The notes: generated by a model not told the origin, from the letters alone. A stretch of DNA of 64,000 nucleotides from Halodesulfovibrio sp. (GCF_025210605.1 NZ_JAOARI010000002.1:233761-297760), one strand, 5' to 3'; shown: positions 25,994 to 37,020, counted from the first letter of the stretch. Translations and numbers: made by a program.

Positions 25994-28150
25994 TTAACCC
26001 GTTTTCTCACAACCTAGCAACTCAGCAAAATCCATAGCTGCTTTCGGTTTGGACAACAGATACCCCTGTGCTTCTTCGCAATTATGCTGCTGTAAAAACA
26101 TAAGCTGCTCTTCTGTCTCAACACCTTCTGCCACCACAGATAATTTCATCTGCTTTGCCATGGAGAGAATCGCAGACACAATGTTTCCATCATTTTCATT
26201 TTCAGGGATACCATCAATAAACATGCGATCAATTTTCAAAATGTCGATCGGGAACATTTTAAGATAATACAATGAAGAATAACCGGTGCCAAAGTCATCA
26301 ATAACAATCTTAACACCTAGCTCGGCTAGTTCACGTAAAATCTGCGCTGTCTTTTCAACATTCTTCATCATAATTGTTTCGGTAATCTCAAGCTCCAGTT
26401 TGAGCGGATCAATTTGAGATACCTTGATAGCATTGCTGACAGTATCGTATAAATCTTCAGTGAACTGTACAGCAGAAATATTCACAGACAATACTAAGTT
26501 TGCGTATCCTTCAGTATGCCATGCATGCATTTGTTTGCACGAATCAAGTAATACCTGCTCTCCAAGCTCACGAATAAGCCCTGTTTCTTCCGCCACCGGA
26601 ATAAAATCAGCTGGATTGCCAATACTGCCATCCAACCGAACCCAGCGAACAAGAGCCTCTGCACCTACTATTTCGCCAGTATTCACATCAAAACGCGGTT
26701 GATAGTATGGAGTAAATTCGCGTTGCTCCAGCCCTTCACGAATTAACCGCTCTAATTTCAGGCGCTCTGTCACCTGCTCCAGCATGCAACGATCAAAGCG
26801 CATCCAACTGGAACGCTTATCTTCCTTGGCGCGATACATAGCAATATCGCTTCGAGTCAGCAGTGTATTCGCATCATGTCCATCATCAGGATAGCAAGTA
26901 ATCCCCACAGTTACAGACAGGTACAACTCATGAGACGCCACAAAAAATGGTTCTTTAAATATGGCATTAAGATGTTCAGCATGCTTTTCAATAATTCTTT
27001 CTTCCGTAACTTCAGGAAGTAAAGCAATAAACTCATCGCCACCAACACGAGCAACTTTCCCTTTTTCAAGAAAAACTGTTTTCAAACGCACAGCAACAAG
27101 CTTTAACAGCTCATCCCCAAGGTCGTGTCCAAGGCTATCATTAATACGCTTAAAGTTATCTACATCGATGAAGAGGATACAAAATTTGGTATTACCAGAA
27201 TCCTTCTCTAGCACTTCGTGCAGATAATTCATCATGTATAAGCGGTTAGGCAACGTTGTAAGCTCATCATGATAGGCTTGGTGAGCGACAAGTTCTTTTT
27301 GAATTTTAAGCTCTGTAATATTGTATAATATACCTAAGGTGCTCAATTCGCCTTCAGTTTCACTAATCACAGAGCTACGATACAGCATATAATAAGATAT
27401 CGTATTATCTTCATTTATATAGGTAATCTCACAATCACCTGTATTATTGTTCTCTATAACATTGCTGCATAAGGCATCCACACAAGGTTGGTTTGCGGAA
27501 AGTAAGTCAGGAATACGGCTGTTTATAACCTGATGTTTCTCACGCTGGAGCATCTCGCAAAAAGCTTTATTGCAATCAATGCATACAAAGTTTTTATCAC
27601 TAATATATAAAGGACTTGGAATTGCTTCAACAAGGTTGTTTACAAAACTGCTATTTGACCGCAATAATTGTTGGTAGCGATTAAGCTGGTCATTTGTCGA
27701 CTTTAATTGAGAAGAATGTGTTTCTAAACGAGATTCCAGCAACGCATGGTACTGGCTGCGTTCGAGTAGAAAGTTAGCCCGTTCAAGGCATTTTTTAACG
27801 GCATGGTCTAAAACACCATGATCTATTATCGGCTTGGTGATGAATTCCCACGCACCGTTTTTCAACGCCCGCACGGCTTCATCAACTAAATTTACACCGG
27901 AAATAACTATTACAGGCACATACGGCGCAACTTTTTTCACATACTCAACAACCTCAAGCCCCCCGGTTTCCGGCATAATTAAATCAGCAATAACTATGTC
28001 CGGCTGCTGTTGTGAAAAAAGTTTTATCCCTTCGGTACCGTTGCAGGCCTGCGTCACTAAAAAGCCGCTGTCTTCGAAATAAACCGAAATATTGCGGCGT
28101 AATATTGTATCATCATCTATGATTAGTAGATGCAATGTTTCCCCTTGCAT
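25994..28150 (-). CDS. Response regulator with PAS, GGDEF and EAL domains
   Basis: 718-residue cytoplasmic c-di-GMP enzyme. Order: receiver domain (residues ~5-125, phospho-acceptor Asp56 in DIVIADLIMP), coiled-coil linker, PAS domain (~170-290), GGDEF domain (motif GGDEF intact near residue 369), and EAL domain (EAL intact near residue 498, with DDFGTGYSSL and IDRMFID). Both catalytic motifs are present, so it may make or break c-di-GMP, as a dual enzyme. The start at 28150 has AGGGGTG upstream; an earlier in-frame start is less likely. No histidine kinase is adjacent, so the partner is unknown. Confidence 0.93.
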   Translation of the reverse strand: MQGETLHLLIIDDDTILRRNISVYFEDSGFLVTQACNGTEGIKLFSQQQPDIVIADLIMPETGGLEVVEYVKKVAPYVPVIVISGVNLVDEAVRALKNGAWEFITKPIIDHGVLDHAVKKCLERANFLLERSQYHALLESRLETHSSQLKSTNDQLNRYQQLLRSNSSFVNNLVEAIPSPLYISDKNFVCIDCNKAFCEMLQREKHQVINSRIPDLLSANQPCVDALCSNVIENNNTGDCEITYINEDNTISYYMLYRSSVISETEGELSTLGILYNITELKIQKELVAHQAYHDELTTLPNRLYMMNYLHEVLEKDSGNTKFCILFIDVDNFKRINDSLGHDLGDELLKLVAVRLKTVFLEKGKVARVGGDEFIALLPEVTEERIIEKHAEHLNAIFKEPFFVASHELYLSVTVGITCYPDDGHDANTLLTRSDIAMYRAKEDKRSSWMRFDRCMLEQVTERLKLERLIREGLEQREFTPYYQPRFDVNTGEIVGAEALVRWVRLDGSIGNPADFIPVAEETGLIRELGEQVLLDSCKQMHAWHTEGYANLVLSVNISAVQFTEDLYDTVSNAIKVSQIDPLKLELEITETIMMKNVEKTAQILRELAELGVKIVIDDFGTGYSSLYYLKMFPIDILKIDRMFIDGIPENENDGNIVSAILSMAKQMKLSVVAEGVETEEQLMFLQQHNCEEAQGYLLSKPKAAMDFAELLGCEKTG

Positions 28151-28320
28151 GCGTTTCACCCCTCTGTCTCTCTCGCTACGTAGCAATGAATAGAGCAACC
28201 ATCGCTGCAACAACATACATATGTACAGAACAATCGTGCGAAAGCTATTTCGCGCATATTACATGGAATACTAGACACTGAAAAGAAATTGTTACACGCA
28301 ATTCTTATACTGGAGAAAAT

Positions 28321-28968
28321 ATGGCACACAGCGTACTGCGAAAGCAAATTGGATTAAAAAAGCGTATTGATGAATTTTTAGACCAAGTCAGTGAAGCATC
28401 TTTGTTGTTCAAACAAGGGGTGGGGTTCTACATTGACGAAAAACATGACCAGTTCGAAGAAAAGCTTGAACAGATTTCTACTGTTGAACACCACGGAGAC
28501 GAGATGCGACGTGCTATTGAACGTCAACTGTATCTCAAAACACTTATTCCAGAGTCCCGTGGTGATGTTTTACAACTTTTAGAACAGATGGATACGCTGT
28601 TAGATTGTTGTAAAGAAGTTCTATGGCAATTTCAAATTGAGCTGCCGGAAATTCCGTACAAATCACACGATGACATGCAAGAACTCGTTTTGTATTCTGT
28701 AGAATCAGTAGAAGCAATCGTACGTTCTGCACGCTCTTTTTTCCGCAGCTCAGACGTTTCCGACCATCTCCATAAAGTATCTTACTGGGAAAGTGAGTCG
28801 GACAAAGTCACAACCCGCATGCTTATGAACATATACCGCCGTGACGATTTGAGTCTGTGCCATAAAGCCCAGCTGAAAGATCTAGTCCGTCAGGTTGCTC
28901 AAATTGCTGATAAAGCAGAAGACGTGGCAGACAGACTCACCATTTACGTTATCAAGCGCATGCTCTAA
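28321..28968 (+). CDS. DUF47/PhoU-like phosphate transport regulator
   Basis: 215-residue all-helical cytoplasmic protein of the DUF47 family (PhoU-related). Helical repeats with EHHGDEMRRAIERQL and the C-terminal QVAQIADKAEDVADRL, a typical metal-binding acidic pattern, are visible. In many bacteria this gene pairs with a PiT phosphate permease, as it does here: the permease starts 12 nt downstream. It probably modulates the transporter or signals phosphate status. A GGAG site lies before the ATG. Confidence 0.92.
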   Translation: MAHSVLRKQIGLKKRIDEFLDQVSEASLLFKQGVGFYIDEKHDQFEEKLEQISTVEHHGDEMRRAIERQLYLKTLIPESRGDVLQLLEQMDTLLDCCKEVLWQFQIELPEIPYKSHDDMQELVLYSVESVEAIVRSARSFFRSSDVSDHLHKVSYWESESDKVTTRMLMNIYRRDDLSLCHKAQLKDLVRQVAQIADKAEDVADRLTIYVIKRML

Positions 28969-28980
28969 GGACGGTTGCCT

Positions 28981-30471
28981 ATGTTGCCTGTATTCTTATC
29001 CAGCGGGCTTTTTCTTGGCTGGTCGCTGGGCGCAAACGATGCTGCAAACGTCTTCGGGGCTGCTGTAGGCTCGCGTATGGTGCGGTTCAGAACCGCTGCA
29101 ATCATCAGCTCTCTCTGTGTTATCGTCGGCGCTGTCTATAGTGGTGCCGGTACTGCCCATACACTTGGTAAGCTCGGCGCAGTAAATGCTCTCGCCGGTG
29201 CGTTTATGGTTGCTTTCTCCGCAGCAATTACCGTGTACATGCTTGTAAAAGCTGGCTGCCTTGTTTCAACATCGCAAGCAATTGTTGGTGCTGTCGTGGG
29301 CTGGAACTTCTTCAGCGGCTCTGCCACCGACCCGACAGTGCTTAGTAAAATCATGCTCACATGGGTTGCGTGCCCTGCCCTTGCTGCTGTCTTTTCAATC
29401 CTGCTCTATAAGTGTATCGCCGGAATAATTAAAGCCGCTCAACTACACATTTTTACGCTGGACGGAATGACCCGATGGGGACTCATTCTTGCTGGTGCAT
29501 TCGGCTCCTACGCCCTTGGTGCAAACAACATGGCGAACGTTATGGGGGTATTTATTCCCGTAGCAAACTTGCAGCCAATACAACTTTTCCCCGGCGTGGT
29601 GCTTTCCGCTACTCAACAGCTGTTCTTCCTTGGTGGACTCGCTGTTTCCGTTGGTATTTTTACGTATTCTCACAGAACAATGATGCTTGTCGGCGACGGC
29701 ATTGTGAAGCTCTCTCCTGTTGCATCATTTGTTGTGGTTATGGCGAACTCCCTTGTTCTGTTCATGCTGTCATCGCAAGGACTCTCAGATTTCTCTGTGT
29801 CACTTGGGTTACCAGCAATTCCGCTTGTTCCGGTTTCCAGTTCACAGGCTACCATCGGTGCAATTGTCGGAATCGGTCTTCTAAAGGGCGGCAGAAGCAT
29901 CCGCTGGCGATCACTTTCAAACATCGCTTTTGGATGGATTCTTACCCCACTGATGGCTGCAACAATCTGCTTTGTTTGCCTGTTCTTCCTGCAAAACGTT
30001 TTCCAGCAGACAACGTTCAAGCCTGTGTCATATGAGCTTACATCAAGCGCGTGGGACAAAATTACAGAAGAAGATGGCATAACACAGGAAACACTCACTC
30101 AGATTGACGACCTCTGGCTAGAACGGTTCCCGAATGCTGCTGCCTTCCGCAAAGCTTTAGTAGCCAGACTCGGCGAACAGCCAGAAGCTATCCGCAAAAT
30201 TATGTTCTATTCACGACGTGACTCCTTGCGGCTTTCACCAAAAATTATCGGCAGACTTGATACAAAAAAACTCACAGAAGCTGAATTAACCGTACTCAAA
30301 GAGCTTTCTGGACAAGTCTTTGTGCACAGCTGGAGACTTAAAGAAGTGTTAGGTGAAATGTCTCCGCTATGGCGCTATTCCAGCACAGATGAGGAGCATA
30401 ACAAAAGACTTGATGCCAAATTCAAGTACCTTGATTCAAAACTGCATAGTCAGGATGCAGACGGCTTATAA
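28981..30471 (+). CDS. PiT-family inorganic phosphate transporter
   Basis: 496-residue membrane permease that moves phosphate with a cation. It contains the two inverted-repeat signatures GANDAANVFGAAVGS (about residues 18-32) and GANNMANVMGVF (about 180-191), with around ten membrane segments up to residue ~345. The last ~145 residues are charged and cytosolic (DKITEEDGITQETL onwards), longer than the core family. AAGG lies 10 nt before the ATG at 28981; a TTG at 28975 is less likely. It forms an operon with the PhoU-like gene and ends at a strong terminator. Confidence 0.92.
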   Translation: MLPVFLSSGLFLGWSLGANDAANVFGAAVGSRMVRFRTAAIISSLCVIVGAVYSGAGTAHTLGKLGAVNALAGAFMVAFSAAITVYMLVKAGCLVSTSQAIVGAVVGWNFFSGSATDPTVLSKIMLTWVACPALAAVFSILLYKCIAGIIKAAQLHIFTLDGMTRWGLILAGAFGSYALGANNMANVMGVFIPVANLQPIQLFPGVVLSATQQLFFLGGLAVSVGIFTYSHRTMMLVGDGIVKLSPVASFVVVMANSLVLFMLSSQGLSDFSVSLGLPAIPLVPVSSSQATIGAIVGIGLLKGGRSIRWRSLSNIAFGWILTPLMAATICFVCLFFLQNVFQQTTFKPVSYELTSSAWDKITEEDGITQETLTQIDDLWLERFPNAAAFRKALVARLGEQPEAIRKIMFYSRRDSLRLSPKIIGRLDTKKLTEAELTVLKELSGQVFVHSWRLKEVLGEMSPLWRYSSTDEEHNKRLDAKFKYLDSKLHSQDADGL

Positions 30472-30552
30472 CCCTTGAGTATCACCAGCCACTCCACTGT
30501 GCCCTCTTCAAACTGAAGAAATGCCAAGCGTGGCTTACTCAATGCTACCTGC

Positions 30553-30591
30553 AAAAAAAAGACTCTCCTCAAATGAGGAGAGTCTTTTTTT
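30553..30591. terminator. Bidirectional rho-independent terminator
   Basis: GACTCTCCTC / GAGGAGAGTC, a 10-bp perfect stem flanked by eight A and seven T. It serves the convergent PiT and selB genes. Confidence 0.88.
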
Positions 30592-30640
30592 ACCTATGGA
30601 AATACTATGGATAGCAGCTGCGCATCACCAACATAGTTGC

Positions 30641-32566
30641 TTATGCACCACCAGTACCACGCAACTGACGTTTGTCACCAATGCGCATTGTCACGCGCAC
30701 ACGGTCGAAATATTCAAGCAATGGAATGGCATACTTACGAGAAAGCCCCGTAAGGTCACGTAATTGCGCTGGTCCCATATCATCATGGCTAGAAAGATAT
30801 TCACACACCATTGCTTTTACTTTTTCTAACGCCGGAGCATGGTAGTACAGCGTGTCTTTCACCTTAACCATCTCGCCTTTTTCTTCCATAAGCCGAAGTA
30901 CAGGAAGTGCTTCTTTAACCTCTACTTCAAGCGGCTCAAGAACCTCTTTGAGATTTGGCGGAGTAATTCCACCTTTCTCATACGCTTCAAGAATAGCTTT
31001 CCGTAAGCCTTCCTGATCTGCTGCCATAGAAACTTTGTGTGTCGGCAAACGAAGAACATCACCATCAACGGCAATCTGTTTACCTTTAATAAGACGTTCT
31101 ACAAGGAAATGTACCAACTTAGGCGAAAGATGTTTACCCCAGCCGGATGCAAGCATACCGCGGGAAAGCCCCGCCTTCATTGGTTCATTTTTATGGAATG
31201 TCGCCATAAACTCGATGCAACTTTCTGAAAGTTCGGTCAGCACCGAACCTGCAATATATTGGCGTTCCTCTTTATCAAAACAAAGAGCTTCCTGCTTACC
31301 GCCAAATAGATTGAGAATCTTTTCAAGCTTCTTCGTTTCAATATCAGTAAAAATACAAAGGCGTGTGAAGGACAGTCCTTTTTCTGCTGCCATTGCAAGG
31401 TGCAGACGCACCCTGTCTTCCGGCTCTGCCTTCGGTAATTCTTGCAAGCTGTTCCAGATCACATCGTAATGTGGATTTTTCTTACGCAAACGTTCTGCTT
31501 CCGGATGCAACAATTTGCCACCTGCAACGGTACGTAACGGCGAAAATGACCGCACAACACAACGGTCATTCGCAACACCGACCATTGGTTCAGGGAATCG
31601 CACTTCACAGATAGCTGTTTCACCCGACATAAGCTTATCACGATCAGGGAAATACAAACGCGCCAGAACATCCCGCGCACCATGATGGAAGTGAATTTCT
31701 GTACGATTTTTTAGCGGCGATGGAGAAGAAGAAAGGCACGTCAGCTCAATGTGCCATGTATCGGAAGGGAACAGCGTTTCAGGTAAGGCTAAGACATCAC
31801 CTCTATGAACATCTGCAACTTCAACACCAGCAATATTTATCGCGGTTCGTTTACCAGCCGGAGCAACTTCTACAGCGCTGCCGTGACTCTGCAAACCGCG
31901 CACTTTACCTGTGCGCTCGTGAGGGTAAAAACGCACCTCTTCGCCAATTTTGAGAGAACCGGAAACCATCGTGCCCGTCACAACAGTTCCATGACCACGC
32001 ATGGTAAAGGTTCTATCTACAGGCATACGGAAGAGGTCGGAGCGGCGCTGTGGTTTTAACTCCTGCTCCATCTGAGCAATGTGGGCGCGTACTGTGTCCA
32101 AGCCGTCACCTGTTTGTGATGAAACAGGGAAAATAGGCGCGTCTTCAAGGAATGAACCTTCTAAGAACGCCTTTACATCTTCTTGAACCAGCTCTAGCCA
32201 CTCTTCATCCACCATATCGGTTTTTGTGAGCGCAACAAAACCTGTCGGTATACCAAGGAGAGAACAAATTTCCAAATGCTCACGCGTCTGCGGCATTACA
32301 CCTTCATCAGCAGCGATAACAAGCATCACAAAATCGATACCTGATGCACCTGCAACCATGTTCTTAACAAATTTTTCGTGCCCCGGAACATCCACAATCC
32401 CCATTTTGCCCCCATCAGGCAAATCGAAGAATGCAAAACCTAATTCAATGGTTATCCCGCGCTTCTTTTCTTCTTCCAGTCTGTCACAATCAATTCCGGT
32501 AAGAGTTTTAACAAGCGTCGTTTTACCATGGTCAATATGTCCGGCAGTGCCCATTACAACAGGCAT
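30641..32566 (-). CDS. selB: Selenocysteine-specific elongation factor
   Basis: 641-residue translation GTPase that brings Sec-tRNA to UGA codons marked by a SECIS hairpin. N-terminal G motifs: [10 protein letters not shown] (G1), RGITIELGF (G2), DVPGHE (G3), TKTD (G4). The C-terminal ~250 residues are a series of winged-helix domains that bind the SECIS RNA, as in E. coli SelB. The start has AAGGAG upstream. Presence of selB shows that the organism makes selenoproteins, probably formate dehydrogenase and hydrogenase subunits; selA and selC are not in this window. Confidence 0.95.
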   Translation of the reverse strand: MPVVMGTAGHIDHGKTTLVKTLTGIDCDRLEEEKKRGITIELGFAFFDLPDGGKMGIVDVPGHEKFVKNMVAGASGIDFVMLVIAADEGVMPQTREHLEICSLLGIPTGFVALTKTDMVDEEWLELVQEDVKAFLEGSFLEDAPIFPVSSQTGDGLDTVRAHIAQMEQELKPQRRSDLFRMPVDRTFTMRGHGTVVTGTMVSGSLKIGEEVRFYPHERTGKVRGLQSHGSAVEVAPAGKRTAINIAGVEVADVHRGDVLALPETLFPSDTWHIELTCLSSSPSPLKNRTEIHFHHGARDVLARLYFPDRDKLMSGETAICEVRFPEPMVGVANDRCVVRSFSPLRTVAGGKLLHPEAERLRKKNPHYDVIWNSLQELPKAEPEDRVRLHLAMAAEKGLSFTRLCIFTDIETKKLEKILNLFGGKQEALCFDKEERQYIAGSVLTELSESCIEFMATFHKNEPMKAGLSRGMLASGWGKHLSPKLVHFLVERLIKGKQIAVDGDVLRLPTHKVSMAADQEGLRKAILEAYEKGGITPPNLKEVLEPLEVEVKEALPVLRLMEEKGEMVKVKDTLYYHAPALEKVKAMVCEYLSSHDDMGPAQLRDLTGLSRKYAIPLLEYFDRVRVTMRIGDKRQLRGTGGA

Positions 32567-32796
32567 AGATACTCCTTGGGATAATTCCTGATTGATGCTG
32601 ATAGCAGAAATTCAATCTACTCTCAGCAGCGCAAACTTTTGTTGTATTGCTTCCAGCAGCGGCGCGTGCTGCCAAAAGGATTGTATGTTGTATTGAAAAA
32701 AATCCAACTCCTCAACTATTCGCCGCTAATGGTAAATTTCGCACCATCATGCTATGTCTAGAGCAACACATTCAACGCATCACAGAGAGAGACTCT

Positions 32797-33189
32797 ATGG
32801 AATTACTTGAAATACGCACAACCACCCGCGAAGAACTTATTGATATAACATCAAGGGTACAGACCCTTGTTACTGAAAACAACTGGGAAGACGGTATTCT
32901 TCTGCTCTATTGCCCGCACACAACTGGTGCTGTCACCGTTAATGAGGGAGCCGACCCCGATGTGGCACGGGATATCACAGTAAACATGCGAAAGCTTGTG
33001 CCGCATACTGGGGACTATCTGCACATGGAAGGCAACAGCGATGCTCACATCAAATCAAGTATGTTCGGCTGTGAACAAATGCTTATTGTTGAAGACGGGC
33101 GAATACAGCTCGGCACATGGCAATCTATCTATTTCTGTGAATTTGATGGAGCAAGAAACCGGAAACTCTGGATTAAATTTATGGGCTAG
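32797..33189 (+). CDS. YjbQ/UPF0047 family protein
   Basis: 130-residue cytoplasmic protein. Conserved family motifs are HTTGAVTVNEGADPDVARD (about residues 47-65), GNSDAHIKSSMFG (about 80-92), and LGTWQSIYFCEFDG near the C-terminus. Members form small trimers and some show weak thiamine phosphate synthase activity; a true physiological role is unsettled. The start at 32797 has an AGAGAG site and matches the family's N-terminus; longer in-frame starts add an unmatched extension. The ureohydrolase gene follows 112 nt later. Confidence 0.88.
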   Translation: MELLEIRTTTREELIDITSRVQTLVTENNWEDGILLLYCPHTTGAVTVNEGADPDVARDITVNMRKLVPHTGDYLHMEGNSDAHIKSSMFGCEQMLIVEDGRIQLGTWQSIYFCEFDGARNRKLWIKFMG

Positions 33190-33301
33190 CAATCAAAGAT
33201 AAGACGTGCCCGACAGCGTACGCTCTATCCCTGCCCAGCAACATAAATCCCCTCGTTCCACCGATATTGCCAACATATTCGACAGAACATATACTCAAAT
33301 A

Positions 33302-34153
33302 ATGAATAGATTTTTAGCATCCGAACTTAAAGAAACAACACCGGAACAGTGCCGCTTTCAAATTGTTCCTGTTCCTTTTGAAGCAACAGTATCCTATGGC
33401 GGCGGCACTTCCAATGGTCCCCGTGCAATACTTGAAGCGTCCGATCAACTCGAACTATGGGATGGTGAATCCATTCCCGCAGATGAAGGGATATTCACCC
33501 ATACACCAGTAGATTGCACAGGTCCGACAGAACAAGTGCTTGCCCGGATTGAAGCAGCCGTAACAGCAGCTTCTGAACATGGACTCCCCGTTATGCTTGG
33601 TGGAGAGCACTCAGTAACACTCGGCGCACTGCGCGCCTTAAAAAAGAAGCACGGTTCATTCGGCATCGTCCAGTTCGACGCCCATGCAGACTTGCGCAAG
33701 GCATATGAAGGTGATCCCTACAGCCATGCATCTGTTATGCATCGTGCTCTTGAACTCGATATACCAATATTTCAGCTTGGCGTGCGGGCTTTCTGCACAG
33801 AGGAAGTTGCTGTTCGTGCCAAACACAATATTCCACATATTGATGCCAAAGAATTAGCGCGCGAACCACTGCCTGAACGACTATTACCGGAAGATTTTCC
33901 AGAAAATATCTATATCACCTTTGACGTAGACGGGCTTGATCCTTCTGTTATCCGCGCAACAGGCACTCCTGTCCCCGGTGGCATCCATTGGTGGCAAGCT
34001 CTTACGTTACTTGAAAAGGCTGTGGAGAACCGGAATGTTATTGGATGTGATGTAGTTGAACTTGCCCCGCAGGAGGGCGACCACGCATCAGACTTTGCTG
34101 CTGCACAACTTACATATTCTATGCTGGGTATCATTCAACGATCAAATAAATAA
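33302..34153 (+). CDS. speB: Agmatinase/ureohydrolase family
   Basis: 283-residue manganese-dependent hydrolase, probably agmatinase, which splits agmatine into putrescine and urea. The two-metal ligand motifs are complete: GGEHSVT, DAHADLR (DAHxD), SHASVMH, and DVDGLDPS (DxD), together with the family opening VPVPFEATVSYGGGTSNGPRAI. Substrate choice cannot be fixed from sequence, since arginase-like and guanidinobutyrase-like relatives share these residues. The start at 33302 gives a typical length; GTG at 33206 would add 32 unmatched residues. Neither has a strong ribosome site. Confidence 0.85.
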   Translation: MNRFLASELKETTPEQCRFQIVPVPFEATVSYGGGTSNGPRAILEASDQLELWDGESIPADEGIFTHTPVDCTGPTEQVLARIEAAVTAASEHGLPVMLGGEHSVTLGALRALKKKHGSFGIVQFDAHADLRKAYEGDPYSHASVMHRALELDIPIFQLGVRAFCTEEVAVRAKHNIPHIDAKELAREPLPERLLPEDFPENIYITFDVDGLDPSVIRATGTPVPGGIHWWQALTLLEKAVENRNVIGCDVVELAPQEGDHASDFAAAQLTYSMLGIIQRSNK

Positions 34154-34212
34154 CATTGTGGAATGTCGTTACTACTTTTAAGCCGAACCCTTTTACTTTT
34201 GGTGGTGACAAT

Positions 34213-34962
34213 ATGAAGTTTGCTATTATTTCTGACATTCACAGTAATGTGTTTGCCTTAGAGGCAGTTCTCAACGACATTCTTGCTCACGGTGCCGACC
34301 ACATAGTCAACCTCGGCGACACCCTGTATGGACCGTTAGCTCCAAGGGCTACCTATGAGCTGATAACAGCATGCAATGTTACGTCTATTTGCGGTAATCA
34401 GGACAGACTTCTCTATGAAGCCACACCAGAAGAAATTGCTAAGAATCCAACACTTCAGTTTGTGTTAAACGACCTTGGAGAGGCTCCCGTCGAATGGCTT
34501 GATACTCTTGGGTTTGATTGCCAGATAACAAGGGAAATCTATGCCTGTCACGGTTCGCCGACAAACGACCTGACGTATCTGCTTGAAGATATTTCCAACG
34601 GAAAAAACCAAGTACGCTCAGATGACGAAATATTGCGAATGCTCGACGGGGAAGATTCGGAAGTAATTCTATGCGGGCATACCCATGTTCCGCGTGTTGT
34701 GGAACTCTCCTCAGGGCAGCTTATCGTTAATGCCGGAAGCGTCGGTCTGCCTGCATATACGGATAATCATCCCGTTGTGCATTCCATGCAAACGTATTCT
34801 TCCCATGCGTCATACACAATGCTGGAACAACTCTCCGAAGGGTGGAAAGTACAACAAATGAATATTCCCTATGCAGTAGAAGATGCTGTTGCGGCAGCAA
34901 TCCGACAGGAGCGTTTCGACTGGGTGCGCTACCTTGCAACAGGAAGAGGGGACAACGTCTAA
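34213..34962 (+). CDS. Calcineurin-like metallophosphoesterase
   Basis: 249-residue cytoplasmic phosphoesterase. Metal ligands: DIHSN (about residues 8-12), GDTLYGP, CGNQD, CHGSP, and GHTHVPR. The order matches the YfcE-like group that acts on phosphodiesters or, in relatives, on nucleotide signals; the substrate is unknown. The GGTGGTGA site precedes the ATG. It lies 59 nt downstream of the ureohydrolase on the same strand and may be co-transcribed with it. Confidence 0.88.
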   Translation: MKFAIISDIHSNVFALEAVLNDILAHGADHIVNLGDTLYGPLAPRATYELITACNVTSICGNQDRLLYEATPEEIAKNPTLQFVLNDLGEAPVEWLDTLGFDCQITREIYACHGSPTNDLTYLLEDISNGKNQVRSDDEILRMLDGEDSEVILCGHTHVPRVVELSSGQLIVNAGSVGLPAYTDNHPVVHSMQTYSSHASYTMLEQLSEGWKVQQMNIPYAVEDAVAAAIRQERFDWVRYLATGRGDNV

Positions 34963-35026
34963 TAAATAGCAGTACCGTACTTTTTATTCGAAAATATTTC
35001 ACTCATACAATATTTACACAAACAAT

Positions 35027-35058
35027 AAGCGAAGCTGCCTCTCAGCAGCTTCGCTTTT
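35027..35058 (+). terminator. Rho-independent terminator
   Basis: AAGCGAAGCTGC / GCAGCTTCGCTT, 12-bp stem with 6-nt loop and TTTT after it. It separates the plus-strand unit from the convergent leu operon. Confidence 0.85.
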
Positions 35059-35109
35059 ATTTTTGCTATCTCATCCGCAATAACACTTTCGGATGAAGAA
35101 TTCTTTCTG

Positions 35110-36183
35110 CTACAAACGCTCTACAACAAGATTCCCCATAGTGTTGCAGCCAACAAGTGTACCACCGTTCGACATAATATCGCCGGTTCTGTAGCCTTCA
35201 CGCAACACCTTCTGGACTGCTGTTTCGATAGCGTCTGCTTCTTTCATAAGGTTGAAAGAATGACGCAGCATCATTGCCATAGAAAGGATTGAGGCAAGCG
35301 GGTTCGCTTTGTTCTGTCCTGTAATGTCCGGTGCTGAACCATGAATCGGCTCAAAAAGACCGGAACCGGATTTATTCAATGAGGCAGAAGGAAGCATACC
35401 GATTGAACCAGTAATTACAGCTGCTTCGTCCGAAAGGATATCACCAAACAAATTTCCGGTCACAATAACATCGAACTGATTCGGGTCACGAACAAGCTGC
35501 ATTGCAGCATTATCAACATACATGTGTGAAAGCTCTACTTCAGGATATTCAGCAGCAACCTCTTCGACTACTGCACGCCACAAGCGGGATACTTCCAGCA
35601 CATTGGCTTTATCCACAGAGCACACACGCTTATCGCGCTTCATAGCTGCTTTAAAAGCAGTATGAGCAATGCGGCGCACTTCATCTTCATTGTAGACCAT
35701 GGTGTTGTAGCCGTATCGTACGCCATCACGCTCTTCCTGCCCCTGCGGCTGACCAAAGTAAATACCACCTGTAAGCTCGCGCACAACCATTACGTCAATG
35801 CCGTCTTCAACAATATCCGGACGCAAAAAACATGCACTGGAAAGCTCTGGGAACAATTTAGCAGGGCGCAGGTTCGCAAATAACCCAAGTTCTTTGCGGA
35901 TACCAAGTAATCCGGCTTCTGGACGAGTTGCTCCATCAAGATTATCCCACTTAGGACCACCTACAGCACCAAGGAATACTGCGTCTGCATTTTTACATGC
36001 CTCCACAGTCTCCTTTGGCAGAGGTTTGCCTGTGGCATCAATGGCGCAACCGCCAATGAGTTCTTCAGTCAATGTTACCTTATGACCGAATTTATCAGCC
36101 ACTTTTTGCAAAACAGCCACTGCCTGCTCGGTGATTTCCGGCCCAATGCCGTCACCCGGCAACAAAACTATATTCATATCCAT
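35110..36183 (-). CDS. leuB: 3-isopropylmalate dehydrogenase
   Basis: NAD-dependent oxidative decarboxylase, third step of leucine synthesis. It is 357 residues, the family length. Motifs: [10 protein letters not shown] at the N-terminus, the substrate-binding [24 protein letters not shown], and the metal-binding/cofactor region [24 protein letters not shown] with [10 protein letters not shown]. The start at 36183 has GAGGG upstream. It is the last gene of the minus-strand leu unit; a 175-nt gap separates it from leuD, so a secondary promoter is possible. Confidence 0.96.
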   Translation of the reverse strand: MDMNIVLLPGDGIGPEITEQAVAVLQKVADKFGHKVTLTEELIGGCAIDATGKPLPKETVEACKNADAVFLGAVGGPKWDNLDGATRPEAGLLGIRKELGLFANLRPAKLFPELSSACFLRPDIVEDGIDVMVVRELTGGIYFGQPQGQEERDGVRYGYNTMVYNEDEVRRIAHTAFKAAMKRDKRVCSVDKANVLEVSRLWRAVVEEVAAEYPEVELSHMYVDNAAMQLVRDPNQFDVIVTGNLFGDILSDEAAVITGSIGMLPSASLNKSGSGLFEPIHGSAPDITGQNKANPLASILSMAMMLRHSFNLMKEADAIETAVQKVLREGYRTGDIMSNGGTLVGCNTMGNLVVERL

Positions 36184-36358
36184 GTTTCTTTCCCTCGATG
36201 AAATGTATATCGCACGTCCACAAGATATCGAACCTTCGACTGATTCCATCAGCAATACGCCAATGTTTATATCCTATCCTGCAAACTACACGCTTTTGTG
36301 ATGCATAACGGATAAACTCCACTGCCTTGCAGCACTCGGGAGCCGACCAACACAACGC

Positions 36359-36856
36359 TTACTTATCTTCCAATTTTTCACTTACGAATGGAATAAGTCC
36401 GCCGTTATCGACAAAGTCACGCATAAACTGCGGCAAAGGAGGAAATTCTACCACCTTCCCAGTTGTTACGTTAACAACCGTACCTGCTTCGATATCGACA
36501 GCAACAATATGTCCGTCCTCAAAGTGTACAATTTCTTCGCCGATTTCGATAAGTAACAAGCCCATGTTAAAGCTGTTCCGATAAAATATACGGGCAAAAG
36601 AGTGCGCTACGACAACCTTCATGCCTGCACCGAGGATAGAAATTGGTGCGTGCTCACGTGATGAGCCGCAGCCAAAGTTTTCACCGGCAACCATAATGTC
36701 GCCTTCCTGCACACGTTTTACCCAGCCTTCTTCAAGACCTTCCATGCAGCTTTCACCAAGCTCTTTTTCATCTGTGGTTACAAGAAAACGCGCCGGAATA
36801 ATGGCATCTGTATCTATATGATCGCCCACTTTGTGAGCTTTACCTTGCAAAGTCAT
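36359..36856 (-). CDS. leuD: 3-isopropylmalate dehydratase small subunit
   Basis: Swivelling subunit of the isopropylmalate isomerase, working with LeuC. It is 165 residues. Signatures: [12 protein letters not shown] at the N-terminus and [30 protein letters not shown]. Three in-frame starts are near; GGGAG sits 8 nt before the ATG at 36856, while TTG 36871 and ATG 36862 are too close to it. It is separated from leuC by a repeat-like hairpin element. Confidence 0.95.
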   Translation of the reverse strand: MTLQGKAHKVGDHIDTDAIIPARFLVTTDEKELGESCMEGLEEGWVKRVQEGDIMVAGENFGCGSSREHAPISILGAGMKVVVAHSFARIFYRNSFNMGLLLIEIGEEIVHFEDGHIVAVDIEAGTVVNVTTGKVVEFPPLPQFMRDFVDNGGLIPFVSEKLEDK

Positions 36857-36951
36857 GGTCATTTCTCCCAAAAAATATAGTTACCTTTTTTCCGCAACTC
36901 TACGAAGCCGAGGATTTCCATCACTATCCAGATGAACTCGCTTATAAAAGT

Positions 36952-37020
36952 TTTTGGAAAGGGGTCTGGGGAAGAACCTTTTTACAAAAAGGTTTGCCCC
37001 AGCCGCCGGAGGCAAAAAAA
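36952..37020. repeat. REP-like intergenic hairpin in the leu operon
   Basis: CTGGGG...AACCTTTTT / AAAAAGGTT...CCCCAG hairpin (36966-37001), flanked by GCCGCCGGAGGC and a G-rich AAGGGG segment. The wording is like dispersed palindromic elements frequently seen between Desulfovibrio genes. It could act as a processing or stability element between leuC and leuD. Confidence 0.5.
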
